A DNA stretch of 64,000 nt from Myxococcales bacterium (GTDB taxonomy: Bacteria; Myxococcota_A; Polyangia; Nannocystales; Nannocystaceae), in assembly GCA_014240065.1 (NCBI GenBank), contig JAAZXR010000015.1:17162-81161 (forward strand). Reading direction: 5' to 3'. This document shows, in pieces, positions 27,189 to 35,563 of the stretch. Under the pieces are notes generated by a model, which worked only from the letters and a program-made list of their open reading frames with translations, did no database searches and was not told where the DNA came from. The translations under genes were made by a program, and so were the position numbers. Position 1 is the first letter of the stretch. Every line of letters begins with the position of its first letter.

Positions 27189-29335
27189 AGGGACTTAGGC
27201 TCCAGGGGAGTGTCAAGGCTGGACTCGGCCGCGTCAACGTCAACCGGCAGAATAACGGTGAAAGACGCGCCGCCCTCTGCGTTATTCCCGACTTCGAAGA
27301 CGCCGAGGTGATTCTCCACAATTCTCTGGCTGATCGGGAGCCCGAGTCCCGTGCCCCCACTTTTTGTGGTGTGGAAGGGGACGAAGAGGTTGGTGATCGT
27401 CTGATTCGACAGTCCGGGCCCGTTGTCGCGGACCGAAATGGCGATGGCGTCGCCGCTCGGGAGCCCCCGCGGGCGCAGACGGGCGCTGAGCACGACGCTG
27501 GGGGGATTTTCGGGCTCTCCGGGGACCAGAAAGATCGCGTCGAGCGCGTTCAGGACCAGGTTGTGGAAGACTTGTTGCAGCGCGTCGGCGTCCCCTTGCA
27601 CCAAGGGGAGCTCCTCCTCGAATTCCGCCCGCACCACGTCTTCGTGCTCTGGCGGGACGAGGCGGACGGTGGCGGCGAGGACCAGGGTGATGTCGACGGG
27701 ATCGAGCTCGCCTTTGTAGGGCCTCGAATAGGTTAAAAATTGGGTGACGACGCGGTTGAGGCGATCGACCTCTTCGACGATGACGCCGAGGAATTCGGCC
27801 GTCGTCGGGTTCATATTCTTCATGTCGGGTTGGACGATCTGGACCGCGCCCTTAATCGCCCCGAGTGGGTTCCGGATTTCGTGGGCCAAGCCGGCGGCCA
27901 TCTCACCGAGCGCGGCGAGGCGGTCTCGCTCCTTGCGCTTCTCGTACACGGCGGAATTTTGCAGCGTGATGGCCGCTTGGATCGCGAGGGACTGGAAGAG
28001 ATCGACCTCCTCTCGCGCGAACGGCTCGAGCAGCCGCTCATCATCGACGAACAGGGCGCCGAGCACCTCGGGTTCCTCGTGGCGCTGATCCAGTCGCCCG
28101 AGGATGGGCACGGCCAAGCTCGCGCCAAGCTCACCCATGGTCTCGATGGCCTGGGCCAGCTCCGCGTTGGTCTCCCGGTCGGAGCGCTCCTTGTCCCGCT
28201 GCAGCACGTCTCGCAGGAGGGCGCCCCGTCGCCGCATGAGCTCGAGCAGCGGTCGCCGCGTCGCGAAGTCCAGCCGCCGGACGGGGGTGTCCTCGATCTC
28301 CCCGCGAAGCGAGAGGTAGGCGCCGCGAGGGTCGAGCAAGAACAGGCTCGCGTGGGTGACGCGGTTGGAGTCGCGCAGGGCGTCGACCACAGCCTGCACC
28401 ATCTCGTTGGGATCGATCACGTTGAGGAGCTGGGCGCGCAGGGTGATCACCACCGATCTCAGCGCCGAGCGGTCACGAAATAACAGCGTCTCGATCCGTG
28501 ACTCCACCGCCGTCCGCACCGGCTCGAGCAGCACGATCACGGCGTAGGAGGCCACCGTCACGTTGAAGAACAGCAGCGAGCGACTCGCGCCGGGCTGAAG
28601 CGGAATCCAGATCAGCAGCAGCGCAAACACGGAGGTGGCGCCGATCACGAGCAGGCCGAGCGTGGCGATGCGGGCGATGACCTCCGGTAGCTCGAGCAGG
28701 CGGTCTCGCTGGATCGTCTGCGCGACGAAGTACAAATAGACCGCCGTGATGATGGGTCCCACGGCGGGGATGAGCGGGCTGCCGAGTGTGAGCGCGATGA
28801 GGCTCGCGAAGAACAGATAGCGGAGGCGAGGGGCGAGGGTGGTCCCTTCGGCGGCGGCGGCGGCGCGCCACATTTGCCGCCCCACCAAGAGCAGCCCCAC
28901 GATGACGTACAGGTTCAGACCCCACGAGACGTAGCGCCAGATTTCGGGGTCGATTTCACTGAGACCAAGCGGCGCGATCTGGAAGATGACGAGCAAACCC
29001 GCCGTTTGGGCGAGCAGCAGCGCGAGCAGCAGGCTCGTGCGAAGTCGCCCCGTCCGGTTCGTGCCCGGCTCCACGGGGATCAGGGAGCTAAAGCAGCGGT
29101 CCGCCGACCAGGGGAGCACCAGACTGACGGTCTGGGCGATCCAGGAGAAGAACTCGTTGCCGCCACCGAAGGCGGCGAAGAAACTCGCCAGGTGATAGAG
29201 GCCGAGGTTGAAGCAAAAGACCCCGTAGAGCACAAAATCGTCGCGTTTGCGGTCGCGGAGGACGACCGAGGAACCAATGGCGAAGGCCACGGTCGCCGCG
29301 AGCAAGGATGGCAGGGTGGCGGTGAGGCTCTCCAC
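27185..29335 (-). CDS. Membrane sensor histidine kinase with GAF domain
   Basis: A 716-residue kinase. Residues 1-280 contain about eight hydrophobic segments, a multi-pass sensor module; a GAF-like domain follows (about 300-455), then the dimerisation domain with the phospho-acceptor His near 484 in GLAHEIRNPLGAIKG, and the ATPase domain (about 575-700) with NLVLNALDAI, VRDNGPGL and GGTGLGLPIS. GTG 29335 lies eight bases after a TACACT box. The partner is almost certainly the NtrC-type regulator that overlaps its 3' end. The multi-pass plus GAF plan resembles kinases that sense membrane or small-ligand signals, but the ligand cannot be told from sequence. Confidence 0.92.
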   Translation of the reverse strand: MESLTATLPSLLAATVAFAIGSSVVLRDRKRDDFVLYGVFCFNLGLYHLASFFAAFGGGNEFFSWIAQTVSLVLPWSADRCFSSLIPVEPGTNRTGRLRTSLLLALLLAQTAGLLVIFQIAPLGLSEIDPEIWRYVSWGLNLYVIVGLLLVGRQMWRAAAAAEGTTLAPRLRYLFFASLIALTLGSPLIPAVGPIITAVYLYFVAQTIQRDRLLELPEVIARIATLGLLVIGATSVFALLLIWIPLQPGASRSLLFFNVTVASYAVIVLLEPVRTAVESRIETLLFRDRSALRSVVITLRAQLLNVIDPNEMVQAVVDALRDSNRVTHASLFLLDPRGAYLSLRGEIEDTPVRRLDFATRRPLLELMRRRGALLRDVLQRDKERSDRETNAELAQAIETMGELGASLAVPILGRLDQRHEEPEVLGALFVDDERLLEPFAREEVDLFQSLAIQAAITLQNSAVYEKRKERDRLAALGEMAAGLAHEIRNPLGAIKGAVQIVQPDMKNMNPTTAEFLGVIVEEVDRLNRVVTQFLTYSRPYKGELDPVDITLVLAATVRLVPPEHEDVVRAEFEEELPLVQGDADALQQVFHNLVLNALDAIFLVPGEPENPPSVVLSARLRPRGLPSGDAIAISVRDNGPGLSNQTITNLFVPFHTTKSGGTGLGLPISQRIVENHLGVFEVGNNAEGGASFTVILPVDVDAAESSLDTPLEPKSL

Positions 29336-29343
29336 TCCCAGAC

Positions 29344-29349
29344 AGTGTA
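29344..29349 (-). promoter_or_regulatory. -10 box for the histidine kinase operon
   Basis: Minus-strand TACACT, eight bases before GTG 29335. No clear -35 box. It lies back to back with the +strand box at 29383, so the two divergent promoters share about 50 bases. Confidence 0.4.
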
Positions 29350-29382
29350 CCGCTGACTCTGGATGCGCCGAGCGCGAAAAGG

Positions 29383-29388
29383 TATACT
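29383..29388 (+). promoter_or_regulatory. -10 box for the 29395 gene
   Basis: TATACT, six bases before ATG 29395, with no Shine-Dalgarno sequence between. No clear -35 box. Likely leaderless start. Confidence 0.4.
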
Positions 29389-29394
29389 TTCCGC

Positions 29395-29667
29395 ATGGCA
29401 GGTCCTCAAAAGATCGACAACGAGCCTCGCGCCCAGTCCCTGGCGCGCGCCATCGCCTCCGACATTCAACTGTACAACAAGGCGAAGATCGAGGAGGGCC
29501 TCATGAACGACACGTTTTTTGACCTCCTGTCCGAGGAGATCGCGGAGGGACGCGACCTCTTTCGTTCGCGCGTGACCCCCGAGATCTTCCGCCGCAACTT
29601 CTTTGATCGGGCCATCGTCGATCGGGTGATCAAGCCCGGGGCGTCGATGGAGACCAAGATCTGGTAG
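29395..29667 (+). CDS. Small conserved-looking protein of unknown function
   Basis: A 90-residue, mostly helical, charged protein without signal peptide or membrane segment. It has heptad-like stretches (LARAIASDIQLYNK, FFDLLSEEIAEGRDLF) and ends KPGASMETKIW. Codon use is like that of its neighbours, and a TATACT box lies six bases before the start, both arguing that it is a real gene. It sits 17 bases ahead of the pseudouridine synthase gene and is probably co-transcribed with it. No function can be assigned. Confidence 0.65.
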   Translation: MAGPQKIDNEPRAQSLARAIASDIQLYNKAKIEEGLMNDTFFDLLSEEIAEGRDLFRSRVTPEIFRRNFFDRAIVDRVIKPGASMETKIW

Positions 29668-29684
29668 ACGGCGGGTCTGGGGGG

Positions 29685-30668
29685 ATGCCGGGCGCACGGC
29701 TGACATTCGACCTCGCGCCGGTGGAGGGGCAGAAACCTCAGCGTCTGGACCAGGCGCTCGTGGGGGCCGCCGTGGAGGCCGGCGTCGAATTGAATCGTGC
29801 GCAGCTTGGGAGGGCCTTCGGCCACGGCCAAGTCACCGATCAGTCAGGCGCGCCGCTCAAGGCTTCGGCGAAGGTGAAGGGGCCGCTGCGTGTCTTCGTG
29901 CAGCCGGTGGCGCCGGAGCCCTTGCGCGCCGTCGCCCAGGCGTTGCCGTTGTCGGTGCTGTACGAAGATGAGCACCTCCTCGTGGTCGACAAGGCGGCGG
30001 GGATGCCGGTACATCCAGGCCCTGGCCACCCGGACGGCACGCTGGTGAACGCGGTGCTGCACCACTTCGGCGTCGAGGCTGAGGAGCTTCCGACCTTGGA
30101 CGGTAACGACGTCGCGCGGCCGGGAATTGTCCATCGCCTTGATAAGGACACCTCTGGCGCCATGGTCGTGGCGCGCACGGAGCCCGCTCAGACCGCGCTC
30201 GCGCTGTCGTTCCGGGCGCACTCGCTGGAGCGCTCCTACCTCGGGATCGTGATGGGGACGCTCCCATTCGACGCGCGGGCGGTGGTGAGCGGCCACGCGC
30301 GAGACCCCAACGACCGGCGGCGCTTCGCCCCCGTCGCGCGCGGGGAGGGGGTGCGCGAGGCGAAGACGCATCTTCGAGTGGAGCGACGCTTGCGGGGGGC
30401 GACCCTCGTTCGCTTCACGCTGCACACGGGGCGCACGCACCAAATTCGGATGCACGCGCGGGCGCTGGGCCACCCGATCCTCGGTGATGAGCTCTATGGC
30501 TATCGCCCCCGGAACGATGAGATCGCGGGCGTGATCCGGAACATCGGCCGGCAGGCGTTGCACGCTCAGATGCTAGGCTTCGCCCATCCGGTGACCGGCG
30601 AGGCGCTCCGCTTCGAGGCTCCGTTGCCGGAGAGTTTCACCGAGGCCTTCGACACCCTGGCGCTGTGA
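29685..30668 (+). CDS. RluA/RluD-family pseudouridine synthase
   Basis: Isomerises uridine to pseudouridine in RNA, most likely 23S rRNA. The 327-residue protein has a divergent N-terminal S4-like segment (about 15-75) and the catalytic domain with VLYEDEHLLVVDKAAGMPVHP, the signature HRLDKDTSGAMV containing the catalytic Asp, and LHTGRTHQIRMH. Length and motifs fit RluD, but RluA, RluC and RluD cannot be told apart safely from sequence, so no symbol is given. pgeF, the next gene, is also next to rluD in many bacteria, which favours RluD. Confidence 0.9.
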   Translation: MPGARLTFDLAPVEGQKPQRLDQALVGAAVEAGVELNRAQLGRAFGHGQVTDQSGAPLKASAKVKGPLRVFVQPVAPEPLRAVAQALPLSVLYEDEHLLVVDKAAGMPVHPGPGHPDGTLVNAVLHHFGVEAEELPTLDGNDVARPGIVHRLDKDTSGAMVVARTEPAQTALALSFRAHSLERSYLGIVMGTLPFDARAVVSGHARDPNDRRRFAPVARGEGVREAKTHLRVERRLRGATLVRFTLHTGRTHQIRMHARALGHPILGDELYGYRPRNDEIAGVIRNIGRQALHAQMLGFAHPVTGEALRFEAPLPESFTEAFDTLAL

Positions 30669-30716
30669 GCCGAGGCGCGAAATCCCAGAGACGAGGGCGC
30701 CCAGGGGAGCGGAGCC

Positions 30717-30725
30717 TGCTAGGAT
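30717..30725 (+). promoter_or_regulatory. Extended -10 box for pgeF
   Basis: TGC-TAGGAT, six bases before ATG 30732. The GGAGG that lies between is only one base from the ATG, too close for a usual ribosome site, so leaderless initiation is plausible. Confidence 0.4.
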
Positions 30726-30731
30726 GGAGGC

Positions 30732-31514
30732 ATGCGCGCCCGCGCCCGCCAGTTCTCCTCCGCTGTGTGCCACGGTTTCTCGGATCGGCGGGGCGGGGTC
30801 AGCCAGGGGCGCTACGGGTCTTTGAACCTCGGCGCGAAGTGGGGTGATGATCCCGCGCACGTGCGAGAGAATCTCCGGCGGCTCGGAGGCGAGGCGAGCT
30901 TCGATCCATCGTCGCTGCGCACCGCGCGACAAGTGCACGGCGTCGCGGTCGTCGACGCCAGCGCCGTCGACGACACGACGGAGGCCGACGCGGTCGTCGC
31001 GACGCGCGCCTCGGGGCTCGTGGCCGGCGTCCGCACCGCAGACTGCGTGCCCCTCCTCTTGGTCGACGAGGTAGCAGGAATCTGCGCGGCCGCGCACTCC
31101 GGATGGCGAGGCACCGCGGCGGATATCGCAGGGGAGACGGTGAAGGTGCTCATCTCCCGAGGGGCATCGGCGCCGCGTCTGTTCGCCGCGATCGGCCCGT
31201 GCATCAGCGCCGAAGCGTTCGAGGTGGGACCCGACGTCGCGGAGCAGTTTCCCAGCGAGTTCGTGTGGCCGACGAACGCGACCCGACCTCGGCCTCACGT
31301 GGATCTGCGGGCGTGCGTGCGGCGCCAGCTCGTGGCCGCCGGGCTCTCGTCGGATCACATCGAAGACGTGGGCGGGTGCACCTGCCTCCAGCCAGACGAG
31401 TATTTTTCGTACCGACGCGACGGCGCCGGCATCGGCCAGCACCTCTCGTTTATCGGGTTCGCGCTGCCGTCCTCGTCAAAGGTCACGACCGCTCGCGAAG
31501 ACACCTCACCCTAG
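30732..31514 (+). CDS. pgeF: Peptidoglycan editing factor PgeF (laccase-domain family)
   Basis: A 260-residue member of the YfiH/DUF152 family, whose E. coli member removes L-Ser-containing muropeptide precursors; other members were described as Cu-dependent oxidases or purine nucleoside enzymes. Family motifs: HGFSDRRGGVSQG and SLNLG at the N-terminus, RQVHG, TADCVPLLL, AAHSGWRGTAADI with the metal-binding His/Cys set, IGPCI, and the C-terminal GGCTC with SYRRDG. All expected metal ligands (His in RQVHG, Cys in TADC, His in AAHSGW) are present. The ending shares CTAG with the stop of the convergent gene. Confidence 0.9.
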   Translation: MRARARQFSSAVCHGFSDRRGGVSQGRYGSLNLGAKWGDDPAHVRENLRRLGGEASFDPSSLRTARQVHGVAVVDASAVDDTTEADAVVATRASGLVAGVRTADCVPLLLVDEVAGICAAAHSGWRGTAADIAGETVKVLISRGASAPRLFAAIGPCISAEAFEVGPDVAEQFPSEFVWPTNATRPRPHVDLRACVRRQLVAAGLSSDHIEDVGGCTCLQPDEYFSYRRDGAGIGQHLSFIGFALPSSSKVTTAREDTSP

Positions 31515-31774
31515 GGGGTCGCTTCGGCCGGAGCCGCTTCGGCGGGGGCCGCCGCAGGGGCCGTTCCACCGCCGAGCTTCTCTTGATATTGCTCTTCGAG
31601 GCCGCCGTGCTGCTTGGGACCCACGATGCCGTAGACCGAGCCCGCGATGATCACCAGGAAAATCGTACCGAAGGTGGCGAGGGCAAGCATGCCGACGATC
31701 CCTTCACCGGATGTGAGCGGCTTGGTCGTCGCTTCGAGTTCCCACTTGTTCAAACTGGTATTGGCCGAATCCAT
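31511..31774 (-). CDS. Small single-span membrane protein
   Basis: An 87-residue protein starting MDSANTSLNKWELEA, with one hydrophobic segment (about residues 28-50: GMLALATFGTIFLVIIAGSVYGIV), then a polar part and an Ala/Pro-rich tail. No lipobox or catalytic motif is visible. ATG 31774 is preferred over an upstream ATG at 31813 because a TTGTTC-18-TAGCGT promoter ends just upstream and would leave a leader of about 42 bases. Size and the helix-plus-Ala/Pro tail recall subunits of membrane complexes such as respiratory chains, but this is speculation. Confidence 0.65.
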   Translation of the reverse strand: MDSANTSLNKWELEATTKPLTSGEGIVGMLALATFGTIFLVIIAGSVYGIVGPKQHGGLEEQYQEKLGGGTAPAAAPAEAAPAEATP

Positions 31775-31822
31775 GCTCACGTGCCTTGTCTCCCCTCGGA
31801 ACGTACTTCCCAAGGTGGGCGG

Positions 31823-31852
31823 ACGCTACCACGGAGACACGCGCAGGAACAA
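31823..31852 (-). promoter_or_regulatory. Promoter for the small membrane protein gene
   Basis: Minus-strand TTGTTC, 18-base spacer, TAGCGT with TGG extension. The same -10 box and spacer as the promoters of the 6289, 25413 and 42896 genes. Confidence 0.5.
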
Positions 31853-31997
31853 TCTGCGCTAACCCCGCGAACGCGCCCCGTGGTGCCGGGAATTGTGGAC
31901 CGATCGCAGCGACCAAGAAATCCTGGCGGCTGCCGCCCAAGGGTATGTGAGCGGCGCAGGCGCACCCTTCTTAGGGGCCCGTATACCGCGGTGGTGC

Positions 31998-33659
31998 TCA
32001 GCCCTCGGAGGCGCCGGCGTGCGCGAGCCCGATGCCGTAGGCCGGGAGGATCTCACCGTTGAGGGTCTGGATCTCCAAGAGTCCGCGAACGTAGTCGAGC
32101 CGCGCATTGAGCGCATCTTGGCGCGCGCGGTTGAGTTCGTCGATGCGAGAGAGGACGTCGTAGTTCGTGGCCGTCCCAGCGCTGAATCGTGCGCGCTCCG
32201 CTTCGAGGTTGCTTTGGGATAGCTCGACTGACAGGTCGGAAACCTCGATGCGCTTGAGCGCGCTGCGCATGCTCCGGGCCGCTTGGATCACCTGAGACGC
32301 CAGCGCCTGCTGCGTCTTTTGGAGGTTGAGTTCGGCGAGGGCGATCTGGGCGCGCGCGCGCTGATGGTTGGCCTTCGCTGTGCGGTTTCGAATGTCCCAC
32401 TGCAGGTCGAGCTGCCCGCGAATGGTGAAGTCTGCGAACAGACCGTCGGCGCCGATGTCTTCGTTGACGAAGTTTCCGAACGCCTCTGACCACGATCCTT
32501 GCGCGGCCGGGGTGCCGGTCTCGGGGACCGCCGCTGTGTCCACGCTGCGGCCTCGCGCGTTGAACGAACCGCTGAAGTCGAGTTGCGGCAGCCGTTGATT
32601 CGCCGCCTCGAGTTCGTCGATGCGGTTGCTCGCCAACGCGAGCTCGAGCTGGCGGGCCTGGGGATTGTTCGCCAGGGCGCGCTCGATCTCCTCGTCCACG
32701 TCGATGGCGCGGGGTTCGAAATAGTCGGGGGCCGTGGTGGGGTTGATGCCCAGGGTCGATCCCCCAGACAACGATTCGCCCATGAGCGTGCGCAAGCTGA
32801 TCGAGGCCGTCAGCAGCGTGTCTTCGGCGATGATCACCTCGTTCTCCCGTACGGCCAAGGACTGCTCGATAGCCTTGGCTTCCACGGCGGACAGGCGGCC
32901 CGCAGCCACCTGGGCGCGCGTCAACTCGAGCTGCTGCTCCGCGAGTTCGACGGCCTTGTGGCGATTCTCGAGGTCGCGGATGGCGTAGAGCACGTCCCAA
33001 TAGGCGCGGACGACGTCGCGGACGGCCTGTTGGGCGATGAGATGTTCGTTGGCGCGGGCCTGGCTCGCCGAGAGGCGGGCGCGGTTGATGTTGGCGCGGT
33101 TGACCTTGAGTCCGAGCCCGCGCAGCAGGGGGTGACTGATCGTGAGGGTCGGCGCGACCACATACTCGGCCAGCTCGACGGTCCCCGACGAGGCAGCGGC
33201 GGCGCCGAAGAAATTCCGCGGCTGCGCTGTGAGGGTGCGGTTAAAATCGAACTGCAGCGCGATGTTGCCGCCGGTCTCCAGCGCCCGCGAGAGCCCGACG
33301 TAGGCGCCGAGGTTTTCGCTTCCGGTGGAGAAGACGAAGGCAGAGCCTCGGGGGGTGGTCTTGCCGAGCGATCCGCTGACGCCAGCGGTCATGATGAGAT
33401 CGTAGGCGCCGAGTCCTGCGAGCACTTGGGTCTCGGAGATCTCCACATCGACCACGCGCGAGCGCAGGTCGATGTTCGTGTCGATGGCGGTGGAGAGCGC
33501 CTCGCTGAGCATGAGCGGCTCCATCGCGAACGGCTCGCGAAACGACCCGCGGAATCCGGCGGGAGACTCCGCGCTGTTTGTGGGTGCGTCGACCCCATCC
33601 GCACCGGGCGCCGAGAGACTCAGCGAGAGCGCGAGGGGCAGTTGGATGAGGCGCAGCAT
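31998..33659 (-). CDS. TolC-like outer-membrane efflux protein
   Basis: A 553-residue exported protein of the outer-membrane efflux (OEP) family: signal peptide (1-20), then two repeats of long helices and strands (SQARANEHLIAQQAVRDVVRAYWDVLYAIRDLE; TQQALASQVIQAARSMRSALKRIE), the classic TolC-type pattern. Members form trimeric channels for export of drugs, toxins or proteins. No pump or adaptor genes are adjacent, so it may serve several systems in trans. In the second repeat, RFSAGTATNYDVLSRIDELNRARQDALNARLDYVRGLLEIQTLNG matches the family end well (quoted in parts: RFSAGTATNYDVL, LDYVRGLLEI). Confidence 0.88.
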   Translation of the reverse strand: MLRLIQLPLALSLSLSAPGADGVDAPTNSAESPAGFRGSFREPFAMEPLMLSEALSTAIDTNIDLRSRVVDVEISETQVLAGLGAYDLIMTAGVSGSLGKTTPRGSAFVFSTGSENLGAYVGLSRALETGGNIALQFDFNRTLTAQPRNFFGAAAASSGTVELAEYVVAPTLTISHPLLRGLGLKVNRANINRARLSASQARANEHLIAQQAVRDVVRAYWDVLYAIRDLENRHKAVELAEQQLELTRAQVAAGRLSAVEAKAIEQSLAVRENEVIIAEDTLLTASISLRTLMGESLSGGSTLGINPTTAPDYFEPRAIDVDEEIERALANNPQARQLELALASNRIDELEAANQRLPQLDFSGSFNARGRSVDTAAVPETGTPAAQGSWSEAFGNFVNEDIGADGLFADFTIRGQLDLQWDIRNRTAKANHQRARAQIALAELNLQKTQQALASQVIQAARSMRSALKRIEVSDLSVELSQSNLEAERARFSAGTATNYDVLSRIDELNRARQDALNARLDYVRGLLEIQTLNGEILPAYGIGLAHAGASEG

Positions 33660-33850
33660 GGAGCGTAGCGAGGACTTTCGTTCGTAGACCGCTCTCGGTC
33701 AAGCCTCCGGAGGGTAGTGCATTCGCGACGATTGGCCGTACCGACTGCGGCGAAAAAATGTTCCCGCGACGTCGCGAAGTCGCGCGATTCGCGGCCTGCG
33801 GAGGCGGGGTGGCGCCGCGGGGCGCGTTCATCCCCCGGAGACTCCTCGCG

Positions 33851-35563
33851 TCAGGGGAGCACCCGAACCCCGGTCGGCGGTTCGAGCCATCCTTCGCTCA
33901 AGACGACGCCCGACGGGGACCAGGTCATGCGTCCGAATCGGCGGTGATTTTGATGCCCGGTGTAGGCGAAGACCAGCAGACCCGAGGCGCTGTCAATCGG
34001 CGACACCTCCCCGAGGAGATCGAGCTCACCGCGGCGTCGCTCGACGGCGGACCACAGCGCGGTCTTGAGCGCGCTCGCTTGCGCGGGACCTTCAGCCCGT
34101 AGATTCCAGTCGTATGCGAGGAATTCGGCGCCGCCGCGGCGCCGCGTCCACACCTGAACAGAATCACCGCCCCAGCTTTGGGCCGCGCGTTTCGCCGCGC
34201 GCTCGTTGGCGCCGCCGTTCATGAGCACGATGCGCAGGCCCAGCTCGCCCACTTGGTCGCGAGGGTCCACGCGCCACCCCTTGGTCGCGAAGGGGTGCTC
34301 CGCCGACTTCCACAGCTGAGGCGCAGGGTAGCGGACACCTTTGATGAGCTTGGCGGGATGCAGCACCTCGGCCGTGGTCGCGGGCATCCGCTCAAACAGT
34401 CGATCGATCCCGCTCCACTTCCAGCCCTTCGACTCCAGCACCTTGTACATGGAGAAGCTGCCGAAGGTGTAGGGCGGGACCATCGTGTAGTAGGCAAAGT
34501 TGGGCAGGGTGTCGAGCTTTCGCATGCTCTCCGCGACGCTCGGGCTCAACGCCTGGGTCAGCAAGCGCTCGAGCAGCCCGGGATTTTGGACCGCCGCGCG
34601 CGTCTGGCCAGCGATGTCGATGGTCATGTCTCGCAGCGAGGACCAGAACATCGCGCGGTCGGTGCTCGCCGTCGGGCCCTCTGTGCATGGTGACGGCATG
34701 ACGTCTCCGAGCATGGGGAGGCCGGCGGCGGTGAGGAGCATCCACGCGTTCCCGACGAGGGAGGCCTCCCCCTCCACGACGAACCGCGCCGCGAGCCCCG
34801 CGTCGAGCGTGTCGAACGCGCCCTTGGTGTACGCGTCGAGGGCCTGCGAGTGCTGGTCTTGCAGGGCGTGTTGCAGCTCGTGGGCCATGGTGGCGCGCAG
34901 CATGATGTCCGGCATCGCCTTCACGATGTAGAACGTGTTCTCGCGCGGATCGTAATAGGCAGCGGCCTGCTCCAAGGTGGCCCGCTCGATCATCGCGATC
35001 AAGTCTTCATCGAAGTTGATCAGGCCAACGGCCTTGAGGAGCCGCTGCTCCCTGCGACCCTTGGGTGACTTTTGCTCGCGCGACAGCTCGCCTTGAATGA
35101 ACGACCGAAAGTCATCCATGGATTGAAACTCCACCGCGACATCTTCGCGGAAGGGGCGACCTCGGAGGCAACTCACCTGGTCTTGAATCTCCTTGGCCAT
35201 CGCGCGCTGCGCCGCCGTCGCCGGACCGGAGCGCAGCGTCTCGGTCGCCGGTGTGCCAGCGCTTGTGATCGACGCAGCGGCGGAGCCCCGCGGGGCATCC
35301 TGTCCCGCCGGTGGGCGGTCGAGAGCGTTCATCGCGACCGCGGGCGTCAGCGCGTCGGACGCTGTCGCGGTGGCGCTCGGCGGCGGCTCAGCCTCGGGGC
35401 GGGCGGGCTCGGGGGCCTCGGGTTCGACGAGGCGGGTCTGAGGGAGTCGCCCCATGACCACCGGGGGCGCCGTCTCGAGCGGGAGCGCGTCGGGGTCGGC
35501 GCGCTGCGTGGCGTCGCATCCGAAGGCGACCACCCAGAGCAGGCTGAGTCGCCGGAGGTTCAC
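33851..35563 (-). CDS. Predicted lipoprotein with zincin (HExxH) motif
   Basis: A 570-residue protein. The N-terminus (MNLRRLSLLWVVAFGC) is a short signal with a lipobox, followed by about 100 Pro/Ala/Glu-rich residues, probably a disordered tether. Near residue 225 lies MAHELQHALQDQH, an HExxH zinc-protease motif, and about 40 residues on EGEASLVG offers the glutamate expected as third ligand, as in gluzincins. The rest has no motif I know. It is the last gene of the TonB-receptor operon and overlaps the upstream gene by four bases. A surface protease acting on the receptor's substrate, or on a host or prey protein, is possible but unproven. Confidence 0.75.
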   Translation of the reverse strand: MNLRRLSLLWVVAFGCDATQRADPDALPLETAPPVVMGRLPQTRLVEPEAPEPARPEAEPPPSATATASDALTPAVAMNALDRPPAGQDAPRGSAAASITSAGTPATETLRSGPATAAQRAMAKEIQDQVSCLRGRPFREDVAVEFQSMDDFRSFIQGELSREQKSPKGRREQRLLKAVGLINFDEDLIAMIERATLEQAAAYYDPRENTFYIVKAMPDIMLRATMAHELQHALQDQHSQALDAYTKGAFDTLDAGLAARFVVEGEASLVGNAWMLLTAAGLPMLGDVMPSPCTEGPTASTDRAMFWSSLRDMTIDIAGQTRAAVQNPGLLERLLTQALSPSVAESMRKLDTLPNFAYYTMVPPYTFGSFSMYKVLESKGWKWSGIDRLFERMPATTAEVLHPAKLIKGVRYPAPQLWKSAEHPFATKGWRVDPRDQVGELGLRIVLMNGGANERAAKRAAQSWGGDSVQVWTRRRGGAEFLAYDWNLRAEGPAQASALKTALWSAVERRRGELDLLGEVSPIDSASGLLVFAYTGHQNHRRFGRMTWSPSGVVLSEGWLEPPTGVRVLP

